64,000 bases of DNA from Nocardiopsis sp. TSRI0078 (lineage in GTDB: Bacteria > Actinomycetota > Actinomycetes > Streptosporangiales > Streptosporangiaceae), in the NCBI RefSeq assembly GCF_001905145.1, contig NZ_LWLB01000032.1, positions 284,622 through 348,621 of the forward strand, given 5' to 3'. The translations under genes were made by a program, and so were the position numbers. Under the pieces are notes generated by a model. It searched no databases, was not told the DNA's origin, and saw only the letters and a program-made list of their open reading frames with translations. Below are positions 28,421 through 36,759 of this stretch, one piece after another (the first letter of the stretch is position 1; each line of letters starts with the position of its first letter).

Positions 28421-29757
28421 CCCCCGGTCCGGGAGGCGATGAGCTCCCGGTACCAGGCGAAGGAGTCCTTCGGGGTGCGCCTCTGGGTGCCGTGGTCCAC
28501 GTGCACCAGTCCGAAGCGCTGGTGGTAGCCCTCGGCCCACTCGAAGTTGTCGGTGAGCGTCCACACGAAGTACCCGCGCACGTCCGCGCCCCGCTCCCGG
28601 GCGGCCTCCACGGCGGCGACGTGCCCCTCCAGGTAGGCGATCCGGTCGGGATCGGCGACCCGGCCGCCGACGGAGACGGAGTCCTCGTAGGAGCAGCCGT
28701 TCTCGGTGACGTACAGCGGCGGCAGCGCGTCGCCGTAGCGTGCGCGCAGCAGGTCGATCATCCGGCCGAGTCCCTCGGGCACCACCGGCCAGCCGAACGC
28801 CGTGACCGGCGCGCCGGGGACCTCGCCGAAGCCGAACGGCAGGCCGGACCCCTCGTCGGGCGCGGTGACCGGGGTGGGGTTGTAGTAGTTCACCCCGATG
28901 CCGTCCGCGCTGCCCGCGATCAGGTCCAGGTCCCCCTCGCGCACGCCGGGCACCTCCCCGGCGGTGAACGCGGACAGGTCCGGATACGCGCCGGTCAGCA
29001 CGGGATCGGTGAACAGCCGGTTGTGCAGGGCGTCGTAGGCCCTCGCCGCTCCGGCGTCGGCCCCGGTGGCGGGCTCGGCGGGGGAGTAGTTGTTGGTGAG
29101 CAGCACCTCCAGGCCGCGTGAGCGCAGTTCCCCGGCGGCCAGACCGTGCGCGAGCAGCAGGTGGTGGGCCACCTCCAGTGCCCCGGGCACGTCCAGCGTC
29201 CGGCCGGGGGCGTGGACTCCGAACACGTGCCCGTAGACCATGTGCACCAGGGGCTCGTTGAGGGTGATCCACCGGTCCACCCGGTCGCCCAGGCGGTCCG
29301 CGGCCGCCGCCGCGTACTCGGCGAAGGCCGGGGCGGTGCCGCGCGCGCTCCAGCCGCCCTCCTCCTCCAGCGCCTGGGGCAGGTCCCAGTGGAACAGGGT
29401 CGGCACCGGGGCGACGCCCCGCTCCAGCAGGGCGTCCACCAGGCGGTCGTAGAAGTCCAGCCCGGCCCCGTTCACCGCGCCGCGCCCGGTCGGCACCACC
29501 CGGGGCCAGGCGATCGAGAACCGGTAGGCGTTCACCCCCAGCCGGTCGAGCAGGTCCACGTCCTGCTCCCACCGGTGGTAGTGGTCGCAGGCCACGGCGG
29601 GGCTGTGCCCGTCGCGCACCGTGCCCGGGCGCCGGGCGAAGACGTCCCACACCGACGGGGCGCGCCCGTCCTCGTCGAGGGCTCCCTCGACCTGGAAGGC
29701 GGCCGAGGCCACCCCCCCACAGGAGCGGTGACGACATGGGCGGTACCTGCCTTTCAC
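28384..29757 (-). CDS. Family 1 beta-glucosidase with an apparent frameshift near the start
   Basis: The body of the protein is a complete glycoside hydrolase family 1 enzyme: acid/base Glu in ITLNEPLVH, nucleophile Glu in YVTENGCSYED, and the aglycone/glycone-site blocks FHWDLPQAL and NFEWAEGYHQRFGLVHVD. The N terminus is odd. The natural start is probably the ATG at 29737, preceded by AAGGCAGG and encoding MSSPLLWG, but it is out of frame with the VASAAFQVEGA that should follow. A run of seven G on the coding strand (29712-29718) accounts for it; six would restore MSSPLLWGVASAAFQ. As written, translation could begin only at the GTG at 29757, giving an atypical N terminus. It is downstream of, and probably co-transcribed with, a sugar transporter. 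Confidence 0.8.
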   Translation of the reverse strand: MKGRYRPCRHRSCGGVASAAFQVEGALDEDGRAPSVWDVFARRPGTVRDGHSPAVACDHYHRWEQDVDLLDRLGVNAYRFSIAWPRVVPTGRGAVNGAGLDFYDRLVDALLERGVAPVPTLFHWDLPQALEEEGGWSARGTAPAFAEYAAAAADRLGDRVDRWITLNEPLVHMVYGHVFGVHAPGRTLDVPGALEVAHHLLLAHGLAAGELRSRGLEVLLTNNYSPAEPATGADAGAARAYDALHNRLFTDPVLTGAYPDLSAFTAGEVPGVREGDLDLIAGSADGIGVNYYNPTPVTAPDEGSGLPFGFGEVPGAPVTAFGWPVVPEGLGRMIDLLRARYGDALPPLYVTENGCSYEDSVSVGGRVADPDRIAYLEGHVAAVEAARERGADVRGYFVWTLTDNFEWAEGYHQRFGLVHVDHGTQRRTPKDSFAWYRELIASRTGGQSPTASKGPLS

Positions 29758-29775
29758 GGGGAGCAGGGAGGGGCG

Positions 29776-31080
29776 TCAGGCCACACCCCTGATCCGCCAC
29801 ACGAGGGCGGCGCCGAGCAGGGTGAGCAGCCCGCACACGGTGTACAGCGCCGGGTATCCGCCCAGGTGGACCACGATCGGACCGGCCAGGGCGGGGGCGA
29901 TGACCTGGGGTCCGGCGCTGGCGATGTTGACGATCCCCAGGTCCTTGGCCCGTCCCTCGGCGGCCGGGAGCACCTGGGTGACCAGGGCGTTGTCCACCGA
30001 CAGGAAGACGCCGAAGCCGGCCCCCAGCACCACCGCGCACACCAGGACCACCGTCCACGCGGGGAAGGCGGCGATCAGGAACGCGGGTACGGCCGCCACC
30101 GCACCCGACAGGCACACCATGCCCCGGCGGCGGCCGATGCGGTCCGAGACCAGACCGGCGACCACGGTCGTGGCCACGACCGCCGCGGTGTAGGCGCAGA
30201 TGAGCACCAGGAGTCCGTCCGCGGCCGAGGAGCCCGGGAACAGGTCCTCGTAGCCCACCTCGTCGGTCAGGAAGTAGAGCAGGTAGAGGGTGGCCATGGC
30301 GTTGCCCGTCTGCATGAGGAAACGGGTCAGCCACGCCCAGGCGAAGTCGGGGTGCCTGCGCGGGGACACCCACATGCCGCGCGCGAACTCCCTCCACGGC
30401 GGGCGCGCCTCGCGGGGCAGCGGCGGGTCGGGGGCCAAAAGCGCGAACGGCAGCGCGCAGGCGATGGTCAGCACGCCGATCAGGGCGTAGCCGGGCGCGG
30501 TGCCGGTGGCCACCACCGTCACCAGCAGCACGGCGACCACCACGCCCGCCGACTGCGGGATGCCGATCCACCCCGAGACCGCGCCGCGCTGGCGGACGGG
30601 CACGTGGTCGGGCACGGCGGCGAGCAGGGTCGCGTTCAGGCAGGACAGCGCGGCCTGAACGAAGGACCACCCCAGCAGTACGCCGAGGACGCCGTCCTGC
30701 CGGCCGAGGAGCACCAGGCCCAGGCCGCCCAGGACCGCCCCGGCCAGGACCCACGGGCGGCGGCGCCCGAACCGGCCGGTGGTGCGGTCCGACAGCGCAC
30801 CGGCCAGCGGGGTGCCCAGGGTGGCGCAGGCCGCGCCCGCACCGGTCACCCAGGCCAGGGTGGTCTCCTTGGAGTCCGGGGCGAGCAGGCCGACCTGCTC
30901 GGGCAGCAGGACCTGGAGGGGGCCGAAGAAGGCCACCCACATGCCCAGGTTGGCCAGGCTGATCCCGGCCACCCACAGGCGGCGGACGGGGCGTGTGGGT
31001 TCGGCGAGTGCCTCGGGGGCGTCGGGACGGTGCGGTGACGGCCGCCCGGGGGAGGGCGGCGGCGCCGGGGGTGTGCGCAC
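29776..31080 (-). CDS. MFS sugar transporter (probable beta-glucoside uptake)
   Basis: This polytopic membrane protein of about 434 residues has 12 hydrophobic segments and MFS loop motifs: GALSDRTTGRFGRRRP after helix 2 and GLVSDRIGRRRG midway. The pattern is that of the sugar/SLC45-like MFS group. It precedes the beta-glucosidase by 18-38 bases, suggesting uptake and intracellular hydrolysis of beta-glucosides. Two starts are possible. The ATG at 31098 lies inside a palindrome and lacks a clear ribosome site, whereas the GTG at 31080 has AGGCAGG 6 bases upstream and is preferred. The first 40 residues are Pro-rich and cytosolic. Confidence 0.83.
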   Translation of the reverse strand: MRTPPAPPPSPGRPSPHRPDAPEALAEPTRPVRRLWVAGISLANLGMWVAFFGPLQVLLPEQVGLLAPDSKETTLAWVTGAGAACATLGTPLAGALSDRTTGRFGRRRPWVLAGAVLGGLGLVLLGRQDGVLGVLLGWSFVQAALSCLNATLLAAVPDHVPVRQRGAVSGWIGIPQSAGVVVAVLLVTVVATGTAPGYALIGVLTIACALPFALLAPDPPLPREARPPWREFARGMWVSPRRHPDFAWAWLTRFLMQTGNAMATLYLLYFLTDEVGYEDLFPGSSAADGLLVLICAYTAAVVATTVVAGLVSDRIGRRRGMVCLSGAVAAVPAFLIAAFPAWTVVLVCAVVLGAGFGVFLSVDNALVTQVLPAAEGRAKDLGIVNIASAGPQVIAPALAGPIVVHLGGYPALYTVCGLLTLLGAALVWRIRGVA

Positions 31081-31086
31081 GTGTGA

Positions 31087-31121
31087 CCTGCCTAACATGA
31101 ATTCGTCTCATGTTAGACAGG
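31087..31121 (-). promoter_or_regulatory. Palindromic operator candidate at the start of the sugar transporter gene
   Basis: An inverted repeat of 14-bp arms with one mismatch per arm pair (CCTGcCTAACATGA at 31087-31100, 7-nt spacer, TCATGTTAGaCAGG at 31108-31121) contains a perfect 9-bp core, CTAACATGA. It overlaps the ribosome-binding site of the transporter gene, so a bound repressor would block expression. No regulator gene is adjacent. Confidence 0.6.
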
Positions 31122-31152
31122 CCGAGCGTCCCATGGAAGTCCTCGGAGCGGG

Positions 31153-33123
31153 TCAGCCGCGCCCGGGAGCCGGATCGCCCTGGCGGGCGTGCTCGGCGCC
31201 CAGCGCGATCGGCGCGGCCAGCCACTCGTCGCGCAGCCCGAACGCGTCCACCAGCTGCACGGCGTAGGGGCGCAGGCCCCGGCACAGGTCGTTCACCGCC
31301 TGGGTGACCGCCTTGGCCCGGCTCGTGGACAGGCGCTCGTGCTCCAGGAACCAGGCGCGGTCCTCCTCCACCACCGACAGCACGTACAGGTCGCACAGAC
31401 GGTTGAGGAGCTTGGCCGTCGAGGTGTCGCCGCAGCGGTCGATCCCCGCCACGAACGCCTCCAGCACCACCCGGTCCATGTGCGCGCGGCCCGCGGCGAG
31501 CACGTGGTCCTGGGCGCGGTTGAAGGCCTCGAAGGCGTCGCCGCCGTCCTTCCCGGACCTGCGCAGCCGTGCGGCCAGCCCCTCGATGACGTGCTTCTCG
31601 CGGTCCTCCAGCAGTTCCAGCTGCCAGCCGCGGTTGTACAGGCCGGCCTCCTCGCCGCGCCCCGGGGCCGCCGCGACGAGCCGGTCGATCAGCGGGATCG
31701 CGGCGGTGCGCTCGATGACCGTCTCGAAGACCTTGCCCGCCATGAAGCGGACCAGGCCCAGCTGGTCCAGGTCGCCGAACGAGTCCTGGAAGTTGGTCAG
31801 CAGGCTCTTGGTGAGCTGCTGCAGCAGGACCGTGTTGTCGCCCTCGAACGTGGTGAAGATGTCGGAGTCGGCCTTGAGCTGGGGGATGCGGTTCTCCGAC
31901 AGGTACCCGGCGCCGCCGCACGCCTCGCGGCAGGTCTGGATGGTCCTGGTGGCGTGCCAGGTGGCCACCGCCTTGAGCCCGGCCGCCCGCGACTCCAGCT
32001 CCCGCTGGGCGCGGGCGTCGTGCTCGGAGGACAGGGACAGCTCGTGCAGGCGGGTCACCAGCTCCTCCTGCGCGAAGTGCAGCGCGTAGGTGCGGGCCAG
32101 CGCGGGCAGCAGCTTGCGCTGGTGCGCCAGGTAGTCCAGGACGCGCACCTCGCGCTCGGGCCCGCCCTCGGTCCCGGGGCGCCCGAACTGGCGGCGGGTG
32201 TCGCCGTAGCGCACCGCGATGGCCAGCGCGGCCTTGGCAGCGCTGCCCGAGCCGCCCGCGACGCTGATCCGGCCGCGGATGAGCGTGCCGAGCATGGTGA
32301 AGAAGCGGCGGTTCTTGCTCTCGATGGGGCTGGAGTAGGTGCCGTCGGGGGCCACGTCCCCGTACCGGTTGAGCAGGTTGGTGCGCGGCACCCGCACGTG
32401 GTCGAACTCCAGGCGGCCGTTGTCCACGCCGTTGAGCCCGGCCTTGACGCCGCAGTCCCCGATGCGCACGCCCGGCATGGGCTCTCCCCGCTCGTCGCGG
32501 ATCGGGACCATCAGGGCGTGCACGCCGTGCTCCTCGCCGTCGGCCTCAAGCTGGGCGAAGACCACCGCCATACGGCCGTCGCGCGCGGCGTTGCCGATGT
32601 AGTCCTTGCGCGCCGACCCGTCGGGCGTGTGGACCACGAACTCCTCGGCGGCGGGGTCGTAGGCGGCGGTGGTGCGCAGGCTCTGCACGTCCGAGCCGTG
32701 GCCGGTCTCGGTCATCGCGAAGCAGCCGGGCAGCTCCAGCGACATCACGCCGGGCAGGTACTCGGCATGGTGGCGCTCGGTGCCCAGAGCGCTGATCGCC
32801 CCGCCGAACAGGCCCCACTGCACGCCCATCTTCACCATGAGGGACAGGTCGTTGACCAGCATCTCGAAGCCGACCACGGAGGCGCCGACGTCGTCGCGGC
32901 CGCCCACCGAGGAGGGGAACCCGTAGGTGGGCAGGTCGGTCTTGGCCAGGGCCTGGAGCTGGGAGAGGGTGCGGGCGCGGTGCTCCTCCACCGACAGTCC
33001 GTGGACGGGGGCGAACAGCTCTCCCTGGAGGACGTCGCGGGCCTGCTCCCGCACGTGGGCCCAGCGCCCGTCGAGGAGGCCGCGCAGTTCGGCCTCGTCC
33101 AACCGCAGTGCTTGTTCGGTCAT
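31153..33123 (-). CDS. Acyl-CoA oxidase / dehydrogenase family flavoprotein
   Basis: The 656-residue length and domain order fit acyl-CoA oxidases, with an extended C-terminal region beyond the 390-residue acyl-CoA dehydrogenase core. The FAD/substrate loop reads GCFAMTETGHGSDVQSL, and the region of the catalytic glutamate reads DSDIFTTFEGDNTVLLQQ. Other conserved blocks are ARDGRMAVVFAQL, GVKAGLNGVDNGRLEFDHVR and CREACGGAGYLSENRI. Such enzymes introduce the 2,3-double bond of acyl-CoAs using oxygen or ETF. The ATG at 33123 has GGGGAG upstream; the frame stays open beyond it but without domain sequence. It is not clearly in an operon with its neighbours. Confidence 0.85.
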   Translation of the reverse strand: MTEQALRLDEAELRGLLDGRWAHVREQARDVLQGELFAPVHGLSVEEHRARTLSQLQALAKTDLPTYGFPSSVGGRDDVGASVVGFEMLVNDLSLMVKMGVQWGLFGGAISALGTERHHAEYLPGVMSLELPGCFAMTETGHGSDVQSLRTTAAYDPAAEEFVVHTPDGSARKDYIGNAARDGRMAVVFAQLEADGEEHGVHALMVPIRDERGEPMPGVRIGDCGVKAGLNGVDNGRLEFDHVRVPRTNLLNRYGDVAPDGTYSSPIESKNRRFFTMLGTLIRGRISVAGGSGSAAKAALAIAVRYGDTRRQFGRPGTEGGPEREVRVLDYLAHQRKLLPALARTYALHFAQEELVTRLHELSLSSEHDARAQRELESRAAGLKAVATWHATRTIQTCREACGGAGYLSENRIPQLKADSDIFTTFEGDNTVLLQQLTKSLLTNFQDSFGDLDQLGLVRFMAGKVFETVIERTAAIPLIDRLVAAAPGRGEEAGLYNRGWQLELLEDREKHVIEGLAARLRRSGKDGGDAFEAFNRAQDHVLAAGRAHMDRVVLEAFVAGIDRCGDTSTAKLLNRLCDLYVLSVVEEDRAWFLEHERLSTSRAKAVTQAVNDLCRGLRPYAVQLVDAFGLRDEWLAAPIALGAEHARQGDPAPGRG

Positions 33124-33362
33124 GTGCTCCCCCTGTTGGTCCTCGTCGACGCGGCCCTGTCCCCCGTGACTACCACCGCCGGGCGGGGCGGAAACGGCGC
33201 GGACACGCCCGGGCCGCGGGTACACGACAACCGTAGGGGGCAGGGGACGGGGACGGGCCCGGCCGGACGGCCGAGCCGGTCCCGTCCGGGGCACTCCGGC
33301 CATGGGGCGCCCCGCGTGGACGGAGACGGGCACTTCCGTATTCGGGGAGAGGAGAGGCGACC

Positions 33363-34307
33363 GTGGAACAGCGCACGCCAGGGGAGTCGGACGTCCGGAC
33401 ACGGGTGCTCCTGGTCGGATGGTTCTCCTTCGTGGACGGGGAGGCCACCTCGGGCGACGTCGGGGCGGCGAAGGCGGTCTCGGCCGCGCTGCGGGGGGAC
33501 GGCGTCGCACACGACATCGCGTGGAGCCCCGGTTTCCACCCCGAGGGGCCCTCCCTGGGGGAGGTGGACCCGGCCGCCTACTCGCACCTGGTCTTCGTGT
33601 GCGGTCCGGTCAGCGGGCACCAGGTCGAGGAGCTCCACCGGGCTTTCGCGTCCTGCCGGCGGATCGCGGTCGGCGTGTCGGTGCCCGATCCCCGGTCCCC
33701 GGCCTTCCTCGGCTTCCACACCGTACTGGCCCGCGACGGAGCGGGGGAGGAACCGGAGCGCGACCTCGCCGCGGGCGCCCCCGCGGGCCGGCCGGTGCCG
33801 GTCGTGGGTGTGGCCACCGCCCCCGGCCAGCGCGAGTACCGGGGCCGGTCGGCGCACGCGGGGGTGCACCGGGCCCTGGAGAGGTGGCTCGTGGCCAAGG
33901 ACTGCGCGCGCGTTCCGGTCGACACCCGGCTGGACACGGCCGACTGGCTGCACTGCGGTGAGCCGCACCAGTTCGACGCCCTGGTGCGCCGGATGGACCT
34001 GCTGGTGACCACCCGCCTGCACGGGCTGGTGCTGGCCCTGCGCAACGGGGTGCCCGCCGTGGTGGTGGACCCCGTCGCGGGCGGCGCCAAGGTCGCGGCC
34101 CAGGGCAGGGTCTGGGACTGGCCGGTGGAGACGGTCGGCCATCCGGAGGAGGAACCCGACCCCGGGCGCCTGGACCGGCTCTGGAAGTGGTGTCTGGACT
34201 CCGGCCGCCAGGCCGCCCGGTCCCGGTCGGGCGACCTCGGCTCACCGCTGCTCGGCGCGCTGTCGGAGGCGCTGCGGGCACATCCGTCCGGACGCGGCCG
34301 GACCTGA
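33363..34307 (+). CDS. Polysaccharide pyruvyl transferase family protein
   Basis: This 314-residue cytosolic protein opens with VLLVGWFSFVDGEATSGDVGA. It carries near residue 220 the C-terminal signature DLLVTTRLHGLVLALRNGVP, which places it in the CsaB/WcaK-type pyruvyltransferase family. Those enzymes ketal-link pyruvate to surface sugars using phosphoenolpyruvate. The middle region is divergent, and no exopolysaccharide genes surround it, so the acceptor is unknown and enzymatic activity is not assured. The GTG start is well supported by GGAGAGGAG upstream. It is isolated between an acyl-CoA oxidase gene and an XRE regulator. Confidence 0.75.
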   Translation: MEQRTPGESDVRTRVLLVGWFSFVDGEATSGDVGAAKAVSAALRGDGVAHDIAWSPGFHPEGPSLGEVDPAAYSHLVFVCGPVSGHQVEELHRAFASCRRIAVGVSVPDPRSPAFLGFHTVLARDGAGEEPERDLAAGAPAGRPVPVVGVATAPGQREYRGRSAHAGVHRALERWLVAKDCARVPVDTRLDTADWLHCGEPHQFDALVRRMDLLVTTRLHGLVLALRNGVPAVVVDPVAGGAKVAAQGRVWDWPVETVGHPEEEPDPGRLDRLWKWCLDSGRQAARSRSGDLGSPLLGALSEALRAHPSGRGRT

Positions 34308-34338
34308 GGCCGGTCGCCGCCCGGTCCCGCGTGCGCGG

Positions 34339-34614
34339 TCAGACCGCCAGTGGGGCGGGCACGGGCTCCCCGGCGGAGTCCACCCGGAGCAGGAGGTCGT
34401 CCAGGGACAGGCCGAGCGCGGTGGCGATCGAGGCGACCGTGAAGAACGCCGGGGTGGGGATGCGCCCGCCCTCGATCTTGCGCAGGGTCTCGACCGAGAT
34501 CCCGGCCCGGCGCGCGACGTCGACCATCGTTCGCTCCCCGCGGGCCTGCCGGAGCAGGGCACCCAGGAGGCGGCCGCGCTCGATCTGGTCTGCGGTCAGC
34601 GGTTCTCGAACCAT
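34339..34614 (-). CDS. XRE-family helix-turn-helix regulator
   Basis: A 91-residue protein consisting essentially of one HTH domain: LLGALLRQARGERTMVDVAR then RAGISVETLRKIEGGRIPTP, the Cro/C1-like recognition unit. A short dimerisation-like tail LGLSLDDLLLRVD follows. It is divergent from a methionine aminopeptidase gene. There is no ribosome site; a good promoter (TTGTCC, 16 bp, TAGACT) ends 6 bases before the ATG, so the mRNA is probably leaderless. The palindrome centred at 34658/34659 overlaps its -35 region and the whole aminopeptidase promoter spacer, so it is the natural candidate operator for autoregulation and control of the neighbour. Confidence 0.82.
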   Translation of the reverse strand: MVREPLTADQIERGRLLGALLRQARGERTMVDVARRAGISVETLRKIEGGRIPTPAFFTVASIATALGLSLDDLLLRVDSAGEPVPAPLAV

Positions 34615-34637
34615 GGGGGGAGTCTAACCGCTCCGCG

Positions 34638-34670
34638 TTGAAGGACAATAGGAATACCGGTATAACTATT
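34638..34670 (+). promoter_or_regulatory. Interleaved divergent promoters with a 24-bp palindrome
   Basis: Rightward promoter: TTGAAG (34638-34643), 17-bp spacer, TATAAC (34661-34666). Leftward promoter: -35 TTGTCC on the reverse strand (34643-34648) with -10 TAGACT (34621-34626). Between them lies the palindrome AATAG-N2-ATACCGGTAT-N2-CTATT (34647-34670), symmetric at 20 of 24 positions. A protein bound here would cover elements of both promoters. Confidence 0.7.
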
Positions 34671-34717
34671 GGCGTCAGGCGCGGAGAGCGCCACGAGCGA
34701 CGACGCCGGGAGCGAAC

Positions 34718-35485
34718 GTGGTGGAACTCAAGACACCCTCCGAGATCGAGGGCATGCGCGCGGCCGGACGGGTGGTCGCACGGGCCCTGCGGGCGGCCCG
34801 GGCGCTGGCCGCCCCGGGCCGCACCACGCGCGAGCTGGACGCGGCCGCCGCCGAGGTGATCGACGGATCAGGCGCCGAACCCCTCTTCCTGGGCTACCGA
34901 CCCCCGTGGGCGCCGACGCCCTTTCCCGGCGTCGTGTGCGTGAGCGTCAACGACGAGATCGTGCACGGCGTCCCCTCCGGGCGGGTGCTCGCCGACGGGG
35001 ACCTGGTCAGCGTGGACTGCGGCGCACGGGTGGACGGCTGGTCGGCCGACGCCGCCGTCAGCTTCGTCGTCGGCACGGCCGACCCCGCCGACCTGGCCCT
35101 GGTCGCCGACACCGAGGCCGCCCTGGCCCGGGGGATCGCCGCCGCGCGCCCCGGTGCCCGGATGGGCGACGTGGCCCACGCCATCGGGTCCGGGGCCCGC
35201 CGGGCGGGGTACGGGCTGACCGCCGACCACGGCGGGCACGGTATCGGCCGCGCCATGCACGAGGACCCCGACGTGCCCAACGACGGACTCCCCGGGCGGG
35301 GGCTGCGGCTGCGCCCCGGCCTGGTCGTGGCCATCGAGCCGATGCTGGTCCGGGGCGGCACCGACGACTACGCGCACGCCGACGACGGCTGGACCGTGTG
35401 CACCGCCGACGGCAGCCGGGCCGCGCACTGCGAGCACACCGTGGCCGTCACCGAGGAGGGGCCGGTCGTGCTCACCGTCCCCTGA
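34718..35485 (+). CDS. map: Type I methionine aminopeptidase, paralogue 1
   Basis: The 255-residue dinuclear metalloprotease removes N-terminal methionine from new proteins. It has the pita-bread fold motifs: EIVHGVPSGR with the first His, VSVDCGARVDGWSADAAVSF with the first metal Asp, the AD-type second Asp just after it, GHGIGRAMHEDPDVPN, AIEPMLVRG and the terminal CEHTVAVTE glutamate. It lacks the N-terminal extension of the second copy (39255-40106). Start GTG-GTG at 34718 has GGGAGC upstream. It is controlled from a promoter interleaved with that of the XRE gene, which suggests conditional expression. The substrate range may be specialised, which is inference. Confidence 0.92.
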   Translation: MVELKTPSEIEGMRAAGRVVARALRAARALAAPGRTTRELDAAAAEVIDGSGAEPLFLGYRPPWAPTPFPGVVCVSVNDEIVHGVPSGRVLADGDLVSVDCGARVDGWSADAAVSFVVGTADPADLALVADTEAALARGIAAARPGARMGDVAHAIGSGARRAGYGLTADHGGHGIGRAMHEDPDVPNDGLPGRGLRLRPGLVVAIEPMLVRGGTDDYAHADDGWTVCTADGSRAAHCEHTVAVTEEGPVVLTVP

Positions 35486-35490
35486 CCGGC

Positions 35491-35634
35491 TCAGGCGGAG
35501 GGCGGGCGGGACAAGCCCGCCATGGGCGGGCGGCGCGTCACGGGGGCCTCGGAGCCGGCCCCCTCCAGGCCCTCGCGCACCCGCCGGTCGGGCTCGCCGT
35601 ACACCTCCAGCCCCACCACCGAGCAGTGCTCCAT
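35491..35634 (-). CDS. Possible small protein, 47 residues
   Basis: A short frame beginning MEHCSVVGLEVYGEPDRR and ending MAGLSRPPSA has G or C at every third codon position, the bias expected of a real gene here. It lies 35 bases downstream of the LdcA-like gene on the same strand. No clear ribosome site precedes the ATG and no family is recognised. Arms ggcgggc/gcccgcc/ggcgggc at 35501-35531, within its 3' end, can form alternative hairpins that may serve as the terminator. It could be a spurious frame. Confidence 0.35.
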   Translation of the reverse strand: MEHCSVVGLEVYGEPDRRVREGLEGAGSEAPVTRRPPMAGLSRPPSA

Positions 35635-35669
35635 GACGGAGCGGACGTGGGGTCGGAGGCGGGCGGTCC

Positions 35670-36647
35670 TCAGGCCAGGCCCGGAACGGCCAGCTCCAGG
35701 CTGCCGTCGTCGGCGTCGAGCAGCGCCGGGACACCCAGCGGCATGGTGAGCTGGGCCGCGCAGTGCCCGAACTCCAGGCCCCACAGCACCGGCACCCCCA
35801 GAGGCCCCAGGCGGTCGCGCATCAGTTCGGCGACCACCCCCGGGTCGGGCGGGCAGTCGGTCCACGTGCCCAGGGCCACGCCGGCCACCCCCTCCATCCA
35901 CCCCGTGCGCAGCAGGTGGGTGAGCATCCGGTCGAGCCGTGCCACGTCCTCGCCGATGTCCTCCAGCAGCAGGATGCCCCCCGACGCCGACAGGCGGCTG
36001 TGCGGTGTGGCCAGGCCGTCGTTGAGCAGGCTCAGGTTTCCGCCGAAGGTCACGCCCTCGGCCCGCCCCGGCACCAGCGCGTGCGCGCCCGGCGAGGTCA
36101 GCAGGATCCGCTGCTCGGGGTGGAACAGCGTGGTGCGCAGCTCCTCCTGGGCCGCCGGGTCGCCCACGAAGTAGCGGGTGCCGACCACCGGCCCGTGCAC
36201 CGTGGCCACCCCGAGCTCCACGGCGAACGCCTCGTGCAGCGCCGTGACGTCGCTGAAGCCGACCAGCGCCTTGGGCCCGGCTCCGCGCATCGCGTCGAAG
36301 TCCAGCAGGTCCAGTGTCCGGTGGGCCCCGTCGCCGCCGCGCACGCAGAACACCGCGTCCACGTCCGGGTCGCACCAGGCCTCCTGCAGGTCGGCGGCCC
36401 GTGCTGCGTCCGACCCGGCCAGGTAGGGCAGCCGCGGATGCCGCTCGCGCACGTGCGGGGCCGGCTCCACCTCCAGCCCCCAGCCGCGCAGCGCCTCCGC
36501 CGCCGCCTCCAGCCGCTCCGCCGGGACCGGGCTGCACGGGGCGACCAGCCGCACCCGGTCGCCCTCCCGCAGCCGAGGCGGCCGGACCAGCTCCCGCACA
36601 CCCCGGGGGTCCGGGGTCCGGGCCACCGCCTCCGCCACCTCGGTCAT
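35670..36647 (-). CDS. ldcA: LD-carboxypeptidase (S66 family)
   Basis: S66 enzymes cut the L-D bond before the terminal D-Ala of tetrapeptide stems during cell-wall recycling. Some members (MccF) inactivate microcin-like nucleotide peptides. The 325-residue protein has the nucleophile Ser132 in VGFSDVTALH, the FCVRGGDGAHR segment, EGVTFGGNLSLLN, the LLLEDIGEDVARLDRML glutamate region and the late GLEFGHC histidine. The ATG at 36647 has GGGAGAGG upstream. The frame is open beyond it but is not domain-like. It lies upstream of a small frame and downstream of an M20 peptidase, all on one strand. Confidence 0.88.
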   Translation of the reverse strand: MTEVAEAVARTPDPRGVRELVRPPRLREGDRVRLVAPCSPVPAERLEAAAEALRGWGLEVEPAPHVRERHPRLPYLAGSDAARAADLQEAWCDPDVDAVFCVRGGDGAHRTLDLLDFDAMRGAGPKALVGFSDVTALHEAFAVELGVATVHGPVVGTRYFVGDPAAQEELRTTLFHPEQRILLTSPGAHALVPGRAEGVTFGGNLSLLNDGLATPHSRLSASGGILLLEDIGEDVARLDRMLTHLLRTGWMEGVAGVALGTWTDCPPDPGVVAELMRDRLGPLGVPVLWGLEFGHCAAQLTMPLGVPALLDADDGSLELAVPGLA

Positions 36648-36759
36648 CGCCTCTCCCACGCTGCGCCCTCCAAGATCATCCGCGTGCGCCGACACGGATC
36701 CCGCCTCCGCGGCCCGGCCAACGGGCCCCAGTTTCCCAGGTGACCGGGGACCCGGGCGC

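Noticed and set aside
35501..35531. Triple ggcgggc/gcccgcc repeat as a CRISPR-like or mobile-element repeat
   Set aside because: Arms are 7 bp and not regularly spaced; it is better explained as alternative hairpins in a terminator region.
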